The position numbers and the translations under genes are program-made. Positions 31,364 through 37,901 of a stretch of 40,829 bases of DNA are shown piece by piece. The notes beneath the pieces were generated by a model that ran no database searches, was not told the DNA's origin, and was given only the letters and a program-made list of their open reading frames with translations. The DNA is from a virus, in the IMG/VR virus record IMGVR_UViG_3300034980_000208, positions 1-40,829 of that record. One strand, 5' to 3'. How positions within the stretch are numbered: position 1 is the stretch's first letter; the number at the start of each line of letters is the position of its first letter.

Positions 31364-31970
31364 ACTTCGCGAATGGCTGAACTATCACGAGGCGGCGTAT
31401 CCCGGCTACCTTCGATGGATGCGACAGGCGGAAGAAGGCGGCGACACCGTCCAGCGCGACCGGATGGCGTTGTGGGCGTCTCGGGTGCGGAATCTCGACC
31501 AGCGAGCCGCGAAAGAGGCGACCGAGAAGATGTTCGGCACAAACGTCGACCTGCCGTTCGGTAAGCACCTCGGGTGGGTCTGCGACTACGCCATGAGAAT
31601 GCGACCGGAGCCGGAACGGTTTTCGTATCTGTGCAAAATGTGCAACGGGACGGGCATCGTCAGCGTTCGTTTTTTCGCCGACCGCCTGACCTATGGCGGC
31701 AATCCGCTACCGGGCAATATCGGACAGGCGGCGTGCAGATGCTCAGAGGGTCAGCGGGTCAACGACGGGCGGACGGGACATCCGGACGCGACTCAGTTTG
31801 AAAAGTTCGATTCGCAACTGATGGAAGTCCACGAATATAAAGCGGACGTCGGCCGGTACGAAATCGCGAAACGTCACGAGGAATCGGGCCGGTTGAAACT
31901 GGCGAAACTGATCGAGGAATTCGGATACACTCCAGAGAAACCGAAAGCGATAACATGCGAAAAGTTCTGA
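31350..31970 (+). CDS. Replication-region zinc protein (partner of initiator)
   Basis: This 206-residue protein starts at ATG 31350 after GAGGAGG and overlaps the end of the initiator gene. The N-terminal half is helical with many Trp/Arg (LREWLNYHEAAYPGYLRWM). The middle holds a zinc-type motif (LCKMCNGTGIV and ACRCSEG), similar in style to DnaJ-type or replication zinc modules. Position after an O-like gene is that of lambda P, the helicase loader, but I see no P-loop and no clear P similarity. Confidence 0.6.
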   Translation: MNNSELREWLNYHEAAYPGYLRWMRQAEEGGDTVQRDRMALWASRVRNLDQRAAKEATEKMFGTNVDLPFGKHLGWVCDYAMRMRPEPERFSYLCKMCNGTGIVSVRFFADRLTYGGNPLPGNIGQAACRCSEGQRVNDGRTGHPDATQFEKFDSQLMEVHEYKADVGRYEIAKRHEESGRLKLAKLIEEFGYTPEKPKAITCEKF

Positions 31971-32290
31971 CAATCCTGATCCTGCTCACGCTCACACTGC
32001 CAGCAGACGGGCGGCTGTTTTTTCGTCGCCGCGTTTACTACCGACCTGCGGTCGCATGGTCAACGGCAATCCGTGCCGACGATCAGGCAGCGTGCCAGCG
32101 TGAGGCGGACCACATGGCACGCTACCATATCCGGGGGCATGTCTTCGGTCTGATCGGCAGATTCGAAGGGTGCGGATGGGGACGCGGAACGCCTGGGACG
32201 TGCGTGCCGTACTACCGAATGACGCTGACGGGCGACGCGACGGCGACCGCGAAGAACGGCGAAAGGTTCAGGGTGAGGTCATGGAGATGA
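31955..32290 (+). CDS. Secreted protein with signal peptide
   Basis: This 111-residue protein starts at ATG 31955 and carries a clear signal peptide (RKVLTILILLTLTLPADG, cleavage near residue 19). The mature part contains ADDQAACQREADHMARYHIRGHVFGLIG and RFEGCGWGRGTPGTC, with four Cys, so it probably folds with disulphides outside the cytoplasm. The pattern recalls short planctomycete secreted proteins. Lysis or surface exclusion is possible but not shown. It overlaps both neighbours. Confidence 0.65.
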   Translation: MRKVLTILILLTLTLPADGRLFFRRRVYYRPAVAWSTAIRADDQAACQREADHMARYHIRGHVFGLIGRFEGCGWGRGTPGTCVPYYRMTLTGDATATAKNGERFRVRSWR

Positions 32291-32877
32291 AAATAGGCTT
32301 CAGGGATTTAGACGAACAACGCAACTCTGGTTCAATCGGTTTTTGTTATGCAGATCGCCTGAGAATTCGCGAATGGTATGAATGCCGGTGGCAAAAGATG
32401 TTGACGAGGCGGCATTATGCGTTTGATAAGTACAAGTTCCCGTGGCTGGATCGCATGACGCCGATAGAACGTTTTGCTTTTGACGAGTGTTCTGCAAATG
32501 GACTGGTGATGTATCCGGAACTGCCGGTCGGGAAGAGGTTTGTTGATCTGGGGAACCCGCGACTGAGATGGGCTATTGAGCTTGATGGGAAACAACACGA
32601 TGCCCGTGAGGATCAGGCAAGAGACAAAGAATTGAATAAATTAGGTTGGCGAACGTTTAGGGTTCCGGGTCGTGACTGCTTTCACACGCAACACCCACCA
32701 TACGAGAGTGAATCGAGGCATGAGTGGCGTGACTTCATTCTATATGGTGGACTCAACGGTTTAGTTTGGGGATTGAGGCGATTGGCTGACCGTGCAGAAA
32801 CGGAATGGGATGAAGAGTGGGCTGAAGACACCGTGCCGATCTCGTCGCTGGCGTCGCGGTATTCCGCATGGCGATGA
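32281..32877 (+). CDS. Vsr/DUF559-like endonuclease
   Basis: This 198-residue protein starts at ATG 32281 after GGTGAGG. The core follows the Vsr/DUF559 PD-(D/E)xK pattern: MTPIERFAFDEC (Glu in the first helix), LRWAIELDGKQHDAREDQARDKELNKLGWRTFRVPGRDCF with Asp and Glu-x-Asp metal site, and a closing helix. The N-terminal ~60 residues are extra. Such nucleases act in mismatch repair or as free-standing homing/restriction enzymes. Base use is richer in A/T than the genes before it, suggesting recent acquisition. Confidence 0.75.
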   Translation: MEMKIGFRDLDEQRNSGSIGFCYADRLRIREWYECRWQKMLTRRHYAFDKYKFPWLDRMTPIERFAFDECSANGLVMYPELPVGKRFVDLGNPRLRWAIELDGKQHDAREDQARDKELNKLGWRTFRVPGRDCFHTQHPPYESESRHEWRDFILYGGLNGLVWGLRRLADRAETEWDEEWAEDTVPISSLASRYSAWR

Positions 32878-33062
32878 AAGAACCAATCGATATCGAAGAC
32901 ATGCGAAAACGTCACGCGAATTCGATCAGAAACACAGCGACCGGCAGAGCGTTGGCCGCAGCGTTGAACGAACTGGAAGAACTGAAAAACCTAAACGAAG
33001 GAAACCAAAATGAAAACCGTACTGATCGCAATTCTGATCCTCTCCCCAGCAGCGACCGCTGA
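32868..33062 (+). CDS. Small hypothetical protein
   Basis: This 64-residue hydrophilic protein starts at ATG 32868 or 32874, near the nuclease stop. It has EDMRKRHANSIRNTATGRALAAALNELEELKNL, a helical stretch, and an Asn/Arg-rich end that overlaps the start of the secreted gene. Coding status is less sure because the last third lies in that overlap. Confidence 0.45.
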   Translation: MAMKEPIDIEDMRKRHANSIRNTATGRALAAALNELEELKNLNEGNQNENRTDRNSDPLPSSDR

Positions 33063-33465
33063 TCTGTGTGAAGACGCAACTGCACATCACCAGTCGACTC
33101 AAGATCTGGTCGACAAAAACATCTCAACCGTTGAAAAATGCCTGCAGTATCAGCAAGAAATCGAAGATCAATTTACGGACCTTGAACAGCAGTTGAATTT
33201 TTGGACGTCGATTCGCGAAACCTATTCTGATTCGGAGGAGTATTTTGCAAAATTCGCGGATCAGATGATTGCGGAAACCACACAGGAATTGATCGAGACA
33301 ACCGCTCGACTGAAGCGAGCGGCGTGGATGGTCGGCATGGCGCAACAGTTATTGCTTGATGCGGCGAAACAGTGGCTTCGCAGTCAGGCGGCGATGTGGG
33401 CCGCGTGTGGATATTGGGATGGTGCTGATCCCGGTTTGCCAGTGCCTGATCCAGAGTTCGAGTGA
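33010..33465 (+). CDS. Secreted helical protein
   Basis: This 151-residue protein starts at ATG 33010 with GAAGGAAACC upstream. A signal peptide (KTVLIAILILSPAATA) is followed by Cys and a long helical region (VEKCLQYQQEIEDQFTDLEQQL and TQELIETTARLKRAAW). It ends with an acidic Pro-rich tail. It would be exported and may form a coiled coil in the periplasm. The function is unknown. It is the last gene before the attC array. Confidence 0.65.
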   Translation: MKTVLIAILILSPAATADLCEDATAHHQSTQDLVDKNISTVEKCLQYQQEIEDQFTDLEQQLNFWTSIRETYSDSEEYFAKFADQMIAETTQELIETTARLKRAAWMVGMAQQLLLDAAKQWLRSQAAMWAACGYWDGADPGLPVPDPEFE

Positions 33466-33467
33466 TT

Positions 33468-33562
33468 CCGCATAGCGTCAGCGTTAACCGGGCCGCCGCT
33501 AATGGCCCTCGATTACAGATTCAGCACGAACGGCGGCTCCGCGTTGAACGCATTGTTATCTG
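33468..33562 (-). repeat. attC site 1 (left edge of array)
   Basis: Left core CCGCATAGC is at 33468-33476, left arm begins GCGTTAACCGGGCCG, the right arm ends CTCCGCGTTGAACGC, and right core GTTATCTG is at 33555-33562. The right arm is longer than the left by three extra bases, which matches the bottom strand of classical attC sites. The left core differs from ATAAC by one base, so this edge is degenerate. In-frame ATG 33502 lies in the loop. Confidence 0.75.
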
Positions 33563-33573
33563 CTAGGTGTAGC

Positions 33574-34017
33574 ATGGCTGTGTATGCTATCGTTAATGAG
33601 TCACGAACGGACGTGAAGATAGGCAAGTCGGACGCGCCAGAAAAACGGCTGAAGACACTGCAAACGGGCAGGGCAGAGCCGCTGTTTCTGCTTGGCACGA
33701 TTCCGGGAGGCTACCACGAGGAAAAGTCATTACAGCGACGATTTGCGGAACACCGGTTGCATGGAGAGTGGTTTGATTTTGCGGCAATTGAAACAGATCT
33801 TCGTGAGTTGATTAGTGAGGATCGGGAAATACGACGCGACAAAACATACCCAATCTGGGAGTGGTGTTTAGTTACCGGAGAGACAGAAGAATTGTTGTGG
33901 CTTGCCCATGCACGGCACGGTGAACTAATTGTGCTAAGTTGGAATGGGAGAGACTACCGCGTGAGCGGACAGGCGTGGGTGGACTTCTGTGAGTGGCGAA
34001 AAATGTTCGACAGATAA
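33574..34017 (+). CDS. GIY-YIG protein (T5orf172/MUG113-like), cassette A
   Basis: This 147-residue protein shows the T5orf172-type GIY-YIG pattern: VYAIVNESRTDVKIGKS, EKRLKTLQTGRAEPLFLLGTIPGGYHEEKSL, RRFAEHRLHGEWFDF. It has a longer C-terminal part (WLAHARHGELIVLSWNG). GIY-YIG domains cleave DNA. I chose ATG 33574 because AGGTG lies just upstream; ATG 33502 in the attC 1 loop is also in frame. Its stop TAA at 34015-34017 sits inside the ATAAC core of the next site. The cassette ends TTATCTG and CAGATAA are exact complements. Confidence 0.8.
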   Translation: MAVYAIVNESRTDVKIGKSDAPEKRLKTLQTGRAEPLFLLGTIPGGYHEEKSLQRRFAEHRLHGEWFDFAAIETDLRELISEDREIRRDKTYPIWEWCLVTGETEELLWLAHARHGELIVLSWNGRDYRVSGQAWVDFCEWRKMFDR

Positions 34018-34101
34018 CGGCTGCATTAACCGGGCGGCGGCGGGCGGCTCGGATTTGCAAATTGGACGCTGCCCGCCGCTCCGGTTGAATGCTTTGTTAT
34101 G
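34011..34101 (-). repeat. attC site 2
   Basis: Core CAGATAAC at 34011-34018 complements GTTATCTG of site 1. The arms are GCATTAACCGG and CCGGTTGAATGC, where the right arm has one extra G within the arm and one extra T just outside it. The middle is GC-rich (GCGGCGGCGGGC / GCCCGCCGC), and right core GTTATG is at 34096-34101. This is the clearest site and the closest to a classical attC stem. Confidence 0.88.
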
Positions 34102-34404
34102 TTGCATTCCGAGACTGTCACGAATGATCGATCCTACGCCACATGTGACTTTTGCCATAAGCGATTGGAACGACACAAGCAGTGTCCCGGTTGTGGAAAA
34201 GACGTGTGCCCACAGTGCGGACATTGGTGGTTTCAGGACCCGTGGACGCAAGACGACAACGGAGATTACCCGCCGCTGGCGTGTGAGCGATGCAACATGC
34301 TGGCACGCCAAATGGCACCAGCGTCCATCGAGATTCAGCAAGAGGCTGACGACAAGATCGACGCGATACAGGCCAAGTGGAAGCGTGAATGTTTGGCAAC
34401 ATAA
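34099..34404 (+). CDS. Zinc-ribbon protein, cassette B
   Basis: This 101-residue protein starts at ATG 34099, which overlaps the GTTATG core of site 2. Zinc motifs are CDFC, CPGC, CPQCGH and CERC, giving two zinc sites in residues ~15-75, followed by a charged helix (EIQQEADDKIDAIQAKWKREC). The stop TAA at 34402-34404 lies inside the next ATAAC core. There is no clear ribosome site just before the start. A nucleic-acid or protein adaptor role is possible. Confidence 0.7.
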   Translation: MLHSETVTNDRSYATCDFCHKRLERHKQCPGCGKDVCPQCGHWWFQDPWTQDDNGDYPPLACERCNMLARQMAPASIEIQQEADDKIDAIQAKWKRECLAT

Positions 34405-34508
34405 CGACCAGCGGTAAGCCGGTTTTGAAATTCAACGAAAGCAATGGAAATGGACAACGCGAAAGAAACGGACGTTGCACAAAACTCGGCTTCAACGCCT
34501 TGTTCTAC
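34396..34508 (-). repeat. attC site 3
   Basis: Core GCAACATAAC at 34396-34405 is the exact complement of GTTATGTTGC at the start of cassette B. Arms GCGGTAAGCCGGTTTTG and CAAAACTCGGCTTCAACGC pair with one mismatch and two extra right-arm bases. Right core GTTCTAC is at 34502-34508. The large loop (34427-34480) contains the start codon of the next gene at 34444. Confidence 0.82.
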
Positions 34509-34734
34509 GGATGGTGATAAGTTGATCGACGTGTGGGAAGTCTGGCCTCATTGGGACACGACGTATGATTATTTCATCTGCAACGATGGGTGTCAGGTTG
34601 AAGAAGCTGTGCGGCAAGTCGCTGAGTCGTTTATGGATGCGTGCCCGCCACCAGGTGAGTCGCGAACGATAACGATTAAAGTCAAAGAGATGCCACGGCA
34701 TGAATATGAAGAATTGACAGCACCGGAACCGTGA
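34444..34734 (+). CDS. Hypothetical protein, cassette C (start in attC loop)
   Basis: This 96-residue protein starts at ATG 34444 in the loop of site 3 and reads through the right arm and core. The attC-encoded N-terminus (~22 residues) is hydrophilic; the remainder is acidic (LIDVWEVWPHWDTTYDYFICNDG) with a helical middle and an RTITIKVKEMPRHEYEEL strand. No other ATG is in frame after the core, which supports initiation within attC. No family is recognised. Confidence 0.65.
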   Translation: MEMDNAKETDVAQNSASTPCSTDGDKLIDVWEVWPHWDTTYDYFICNDGCQVEEAVRQVAESFMDACPPPGESRTITIKVKEMPRHEYEELTAPEP

Positions 34735-34735
34735 T

Positions 34736-34832
34736 TCCGTAGAACGCCCGCAATCACCGGGCACGAAAGGAAAGACTATGAGTTCAGAGGCGACGAAAAT
34801 GAGTGCTCCGCGTGCATTGCATTGTTATGCGG
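34736..34832 (-). repeat. attC site 4
   Basis: Core TCCGTAGAAC at 34736-34745 is the exact complement of GTTCTACGGA opening cassette C. Arms GCAATCACCGGGCAC and GTGCTCCGCGTGCATTGC pair with three extra right-arm bases. Right core GTTATGCGG is at 34824-34832. The loop holds AAGGAAAG and the ATG at 34778. Confidence 0.82.
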
Positions 34833-35131
34833 CAGTTTTGGAGCGAGCAAAACGGACGGTTGAGCAATGGGACAAGCACGACCGGTATCGGGAAACGGAA
34901 GCGGATGCGTCGTTGAGCGATCCGCAGATTGGCGAACCGGATGACGTGGCAATTGCCAGATCGTTGCTGAGTGCAGCAGAAGCGGCGACCGATTTGGAAC
35001 GGGGGTGCAAGTTGTATTGCGGTTGGTACGACACTGGAACGCCGCAAATGGAAGGCGGGTCAATGGCGTATGAGTTGGTGTCATTCATGCGGCAAGCATT
35101 GCACAAGATCAAGGGCGGAGAGTCCGCATAA
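34778..35131 (+). CDS. Hypothetical protein, cassette D (RBS and start in attC loop)
   Basis: This 117-residue protein starts at ATG 34778 with ribosome site AAGGAAAG, both inside the loop of site 4. The first ~16 residues are coded by attC. It is helical, with CYAAVLERAKRTVEQWDKH, SLLSAAEAATDLERGCKLY, and a C-terminal LVSFMRQALHKIKGG. No domain is recognised. The stop TAA at 35129-35131 lies in the next ATAAC core. Confidence 0.7.
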   Translation: MSSEATKMSAPRALHCYAAVLERAKRTVEQWDKHDRYRETEADASLSDPQIGEPDDVAIARSLLSAAEAATDLERGCKLYCGWYDTGTPQMEGGSMAYELVSFMRQALHKIKGGESA

Positions 35132-35239
35132 CGACAGGCGTAACCGGTGTTGTGACATTCGACCACGCATAGGCAATTTAAGGTAATCGAAAAATGGCAG
35201 ACGATAACACAACTCCGGTTCACGCAATTGTTGTCCTGC
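35124..35239 (-). repeat. attC site 5
   Basis: Core CCGCATAAC at 35124-35132 is the exact complement of GTTATGCGG opening cassette D. Arms GCGTAACCGGTGTTGTG and CACAACTCCGGTTCACGC pair almost completely, with an extra G/C. Right core GTTGTCCTGC is at 35230-35239. The loop contains AAGGTAATCG and the ATG at 35194. Confidence 0.85.
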
Positions 35240-35487
35240 TTGAGAGGTTGGTTGCAGCGGTCGAGCGTCTGACTGATCCACCAGGTAGTTCTCGGCATGA
35301 ATTGGTTGCGATGATACCGCCGCGATATAGAGGCAGGGCGGATGAAATAATTGAGGTCATCAGGGATAATTGCGGCGATAAATCTACAATGTGCAGTGAA
35401 TTCCGAAAGCGTGGAATCATTTCAAAAAACACGTCTATCTGTGATGTCAGTTTCCACCAACAGTTAGATCGGCACTTTGCAGGATAA
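35194..35487 (+). CDS. Hypothetical protein, cassette E (RBS and start in attC loop)
   Basis: This 97-residue protein starts at ATG 35194 with AAGGTAA upstream, both in the loop of site 5. The sequence continues through the right arm and core into IVVLLERLVAAVERLTDPPG, a helix, then ELVAMIPPRYRGRADEIIEVIRDNCG and a short C-terminal part. Its stop TAA is in the ATAAC of the right array edge. No family is recognised. Confidence 0.68.
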   Translation: MADDNTTPVHAIVVLLERLVAAVERLTDPPGSSRHELVAMIPPRYRGRADEIIEVIRDNCGDKSTMCSEFRKRGIISKNTSICDVSFHQQLDRHFAG

Positions 35488-35488
35488 C
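35479..35488 (-). repeat. Right edge core of attC array
   Basis: GCAGGATAAC complements GTTGTCCTGC (start of cassette E) at 9 of 10 positions. No paired arms follow, so this is the junction between the last cassette and phage sequence. ATTCCGCATAAGC at 35506-35518 repeats the sequence beside the left edge (ATTCCGCATAGC at 33466). Confidence 0.6.
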
Positions 35489-35572
35489 ATACATTATACC
35501 GACTCATTCCGCATAAGCCGCGAAACGCGATCCGGGTTGACGAAACGGGGCAATTCTGGCAATCTACGCGGC

Positions 35573-36751
35573 ATGAGATGCCTACTCGCCATCCTCCTCC
35601 TGACGCCCACTGCCGCCGCAGATATCACCGCGATCTATTTCGGGGCTGATTTCTGCGGACCGTGCCGGTCGCTCAGGCCGTCGCTGTCGATCCTGCAACG
35701 CGAATACGCTGTGCAGAAAATTGACACCAGCCGCGACCGAGCGACGACGCGGAAATACGAGATCCGGACGATTCCGCAGATCGTGTTTTTGGACGACGGT
35801 ATCGAGATCGACCGAATACAGGGAACGTCGCCTGACTGGCTCGCACGCTGCCGGATGCGATTGTCTGGCCGCAATAATTGGCGACCGATCAGAGCCGCTG
35901 TCAGAATCCGCACACCGGGCGGCATGGGATCGGGCGTGATCCTGTCCAGCGTACCGGGTCGAACGGTGATTGCGACTGCGGAACACGTCGTCCGAGGATC
36001 GCAAAGCGTGACAGTCGATCTGTTCCGCGACTTCGGCGTGAAAACGTATCCAGCGACCACAGCGACGATCAACACTGACCACGATTTAGCGTTGCTGCTG
36101 GTCGCTTCCAATACGCTCCCGCTACCTGCTGCACTCGGTGCTGAAAATACGGCTGTCAGTTTGGGCGACACCGTTTTCGGAATCGGGTGCAGCGGTGGTC
36201 GGGGCGTATCGACGATGGTCAGTCGCGTTGTATCGGTCGATGGCGGCGACGTGTTCGCCTCGGGCGTTGTCGCACAGGGCCGGAGCGGTGGTGGTCTGTA
36301 CAATCGCAGATTCGAGTTGATAGGGATCTGTTCGGCAACGAACAGCAGGAGGCAGGATGGATGGTACATCGGAGCGGGGAAACTACAGGCACTTCTCAGC
36401 GAGTGGAAGCCGACGCAGTACAGGAGGGCGGGTGGTTTTGGCGTAGGTGTTGGTATCGGTATCGGGATGTCATGCGGACTCAGGCCATGCACGAATCTGA
36501 ACTGCCCGAGGTGCAGGCCGCGACCAGTCTCAGGGATACCCGGCCCGCGTGGAACAAGAGGCGAACGCGGATCACAGGGACCGCCAGGCGTGTCACCAGA
36601 TCTGTCGCCACTGATTCGCAGAATTGAAGCACTCGAAAAACAGAAACGCGAAGTTGTCCTGATGGACGGCAAAACGAAAACGGTGATTGACCGTGAATCC
36701 TACGCGGCAGACGAACCGATCATTTTGGACGTTCGGCAACTCACAAAATGA
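35573..36751 (+). CDS. Secreted thioredoxin-trypsin-like protease-collagen fusion
   Basis: This 392-residue protein starts at ATG 35573. Residues 1-16 form a signal peptide. Residues ~17-95 form a thioredoxin fold with CGPC at 28-31 and a cis-Pro region (RTIPQIVFLDDG). Residues ~108-275 form a trypsin-like protease with His138 (ATAEHV), Asp171 (TDHDLALL) and Ser238 (GRSGGG). Then come a Gly-Val-rich stretch, a CPRC-type Cys pair, collagen-like GxP repeats (GIPGPRGTRGERGSQGPPG) and a charged helical end. It would act outside the cytoplasm. Domain calls are strong; role in the phage cycle is unknown. Confidence 0.88.
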   Translation: MRCLLAILLLTPTAAADITAIYFGADFCGPCRSLRPSLSILQREYAVQKIDTSRDRATTRKYEIRTIPQIVFLDDGIEIDRIQGTSPDWLARCRMRLSGRNNWRPIRAAVRIRTPGGMGSGVILSSVPGRTVIATAEHVVRGSQSVTVDLFRDFGVKTYPATTATINTDHDLALLLVASNTLPLPAALGAENTAVSLGDTVFGIGCSGGRGVSTMVSRVVSVDGGDVFASGVVAQGRSGGGLYNRRFELIGICSATNSRRQDGWYIGAGKLQALLSEWKPTQYRRAGGFGVGVGIGIGMSCGLRPCTNLNCPRCRPRPVSGIPGPRGTRGERGSQGPPGVSPDLSPLIRRIEALEKQKREVVLMDGKTKTVIDRESYAADEPIILDVRQLTK

Positions 36752-37044
36752 CTGATGAAAATAATTCCGATCCTGTCATTGGCGACGGGGTCATCACACT
36801 ACCAGGAGGCGATACGATGGCAACGGACGTACCAGAAAACGTAGCACAACAAATGATGGTTGAAAGCTCAGGAAACATCCAGGCAAGCAACCGAAACTCA
36901 CGCGGCGTATTCGACGCTGTCATGGGTGCGATTGGTGCGACGGTTCAAACCAATCTGGCCGAGGTCGGCGTACTCGAGGGTCGAGCGGTCAGCGGCGTGA
37001 ACGCGACGCCGATTGCTGGACCAACTACGCAGGTCGGATCGTAA
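36748..37044 (+). CDS. Hypothetical virion-module protein
   Basis: This 98-residue acidic/neutral protein starts in ATGA overlap with the protease fusion. It contains ITLPGGDTMATDV, VMGAIGATVQTNLAEVGVLEGRAVSG and a Gly/Thr-rich end. No signal peptide or domain is seen. It begins the tightly overlapped gene chain leading to the adhesin genes. Confidence 0.6.
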   Translation: MTDENNSDPVIGDGVITLPGGDTMATDVPENVAQQMMVESSGNIQASNRNSRGVFDAVMGAIGATVQTNLAEVGVLEGRAVSGVNATPIAGPTTQVGS

Positions 37045-37286
37045 TGGTCGACGCCTGGATGCACTCTATTGCTGCTGCGGTTGCTCGTGGCGACCGTGGC
37101 GTTTATCAGGAGGTGATCCGCGATGTCAGATCCAGACTGGACGAGCAGATGGCTTCAGAAACGCAGTTTGCTGGAGCTATGGGCGGGAGTCATCGGCACG
37201 AAAGCGGTGGAGCAACAGGCGGAGATGTCGCGACGGAATCAGGAGGCGGAGAACCGAGCGGTGAGGCGGAAGCTCTGGAAAAATGA
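37044..37286 (+). CDS. Small protein overlapping the next gene
   Basis: This 80-residue protein starts in TAATG overlap with the previous gene. The first half is helical (MHSIAAAVARGDRGVYQEVIRDVRSRL), the second half Gly/Glu/Ser-rich. Its last 164 nt also encode the start of the 37123 gene in another frame. Coding is supported by the coupling overlap, but the second half may be a shadow. Confidence 0.5.
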   Translation: MVDAWMHSIAAAVARGDRGVYQEVIRDVRSRLDEQMASETQFAGAMGGSHRHESGGATGGDVATESGGGEPSGEAEALEK

Positions 37287-37554
37287 CGGCGGCGACGAGG
37301 CTGATGATATGGGCGACACAATATTAGGTGACGTGACCATACAGCAGCCAGTCGCTCCACAATCACGCAGTCTCTCACCGCTACTCGCGGCGGCTCTCGG
37401 GATGGCGATTCCGGGCGTAGGTGCGGCGGGATATTTCGCGAACGCAATCCTGAATCAGCCGACAGAGCCAACGCCGATTACGGAAAGCATTGATACGACA
37501 ATCGAGATCGGACTCGGTAAGGCTGCCGATTTACTGGACCTGCCGGGACCGTGA
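37123..37554 (+). CDS. Membrane-segment protein with perfect ribosome site
   Basis: This 143-residue protein has AGGAGGTGATC before ATG 37123, a near-perfect match to the 16S anti-Shine-Dalgarno sequence, so this start is well supported. The N-terminal half is charged and helical (RRNQEAENRAVRRKLW). Residues ~85-110 are hydrophobic (SLSPLLAAALGMAIPGVGAAGYF), a possible transmembrane helix. It overlaps the gene before by 164 nt in another frame. The function is unknown. Confidence 0.65.
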   Translation: MSDPDWTSRWLQKRSLLELWAGVIGTKAVEQQAEMSRRNQEAENRAVRRKLWKNDGGDEADDMGDTILGDVTIQQPVAPQSRSLSPLLAAALGMAIPGVGAAGYFANAILNQPTEPTPITESIDTTIEIGLGKAADLLDLPGP

Positions 37555-37895
37555 CATCGAGCATTCAGCCGAAATGCAGTCAGGCAACCGCAGACGCTAT
37601 CGCTGCGTGCGACGATGACGAAATCAGGGACGGTTGCCCGTATCCAGGCGGATCAGGTGCGAAGGTTGAATGGCTTCGGGAGCGGCAGCGGCGGTTCGGC
37701 CAGCATCTGGTGCCGAACAAAAAACTTGCGAAACGGCGACGCAAACGCGACAATATCACCGCTGAACAGATGGACGCAATTTTGTGGGGTCAGGGTCGAG
37801 ATAATCCCGCAGTGATTCCGCGACCGCCGGGAATCAAGGGCGGCGAAAGCGAACGGTTAATCGTCGCGAAACTGCATTTTCGGATTGAGGAATAG
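37551..37895 (+). CDS. Hypothetical protein
   Basis: This 114-residue protein starts at GTG 37551 in overlap with the previous stop. It has Cys in PKCSQATADAIAACDDDEIRDGCPYPGG, then a basic section (VPNKKLAKRRRKRDNITAEQMDAILWGQGR) and a closing FRIEE. It may bind nucleic acid or be a virion component; no family is recognised. Confidence 0.55.
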   Translation: MTSSIQPKCSQATADAIAACDDDEIRDGCPYPGGSGAKVEWLRERQRRFGQHLVPNKKLAKRRRKRDNITAEQMDAILWGQGRDNPAVIPRPPGIKGGESERLIVAKLHFRIEE

Positions 37896-37901
37896 AAAAA
37901 A

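Noticed and set aside
33556-34096. Reading the attC cassettes in the same direction as their genes (gene first, attC at its 3' end)
   Set aside because: The core complementarity fits both orientations, but the extra bases lie in the right arm on +, and several genes start inside the upstream attC, which fits only the inverted orientation. The choice is kept as strong inference, not proof.
35635-36672. 345-codon minus-strand open frame over the protease fusion
   Set aside because: It is the antisense shadow of a gene with clear thioredoxin and protease motifs; Ser/Pro/Arg-rich composition is typical of antisense frames.
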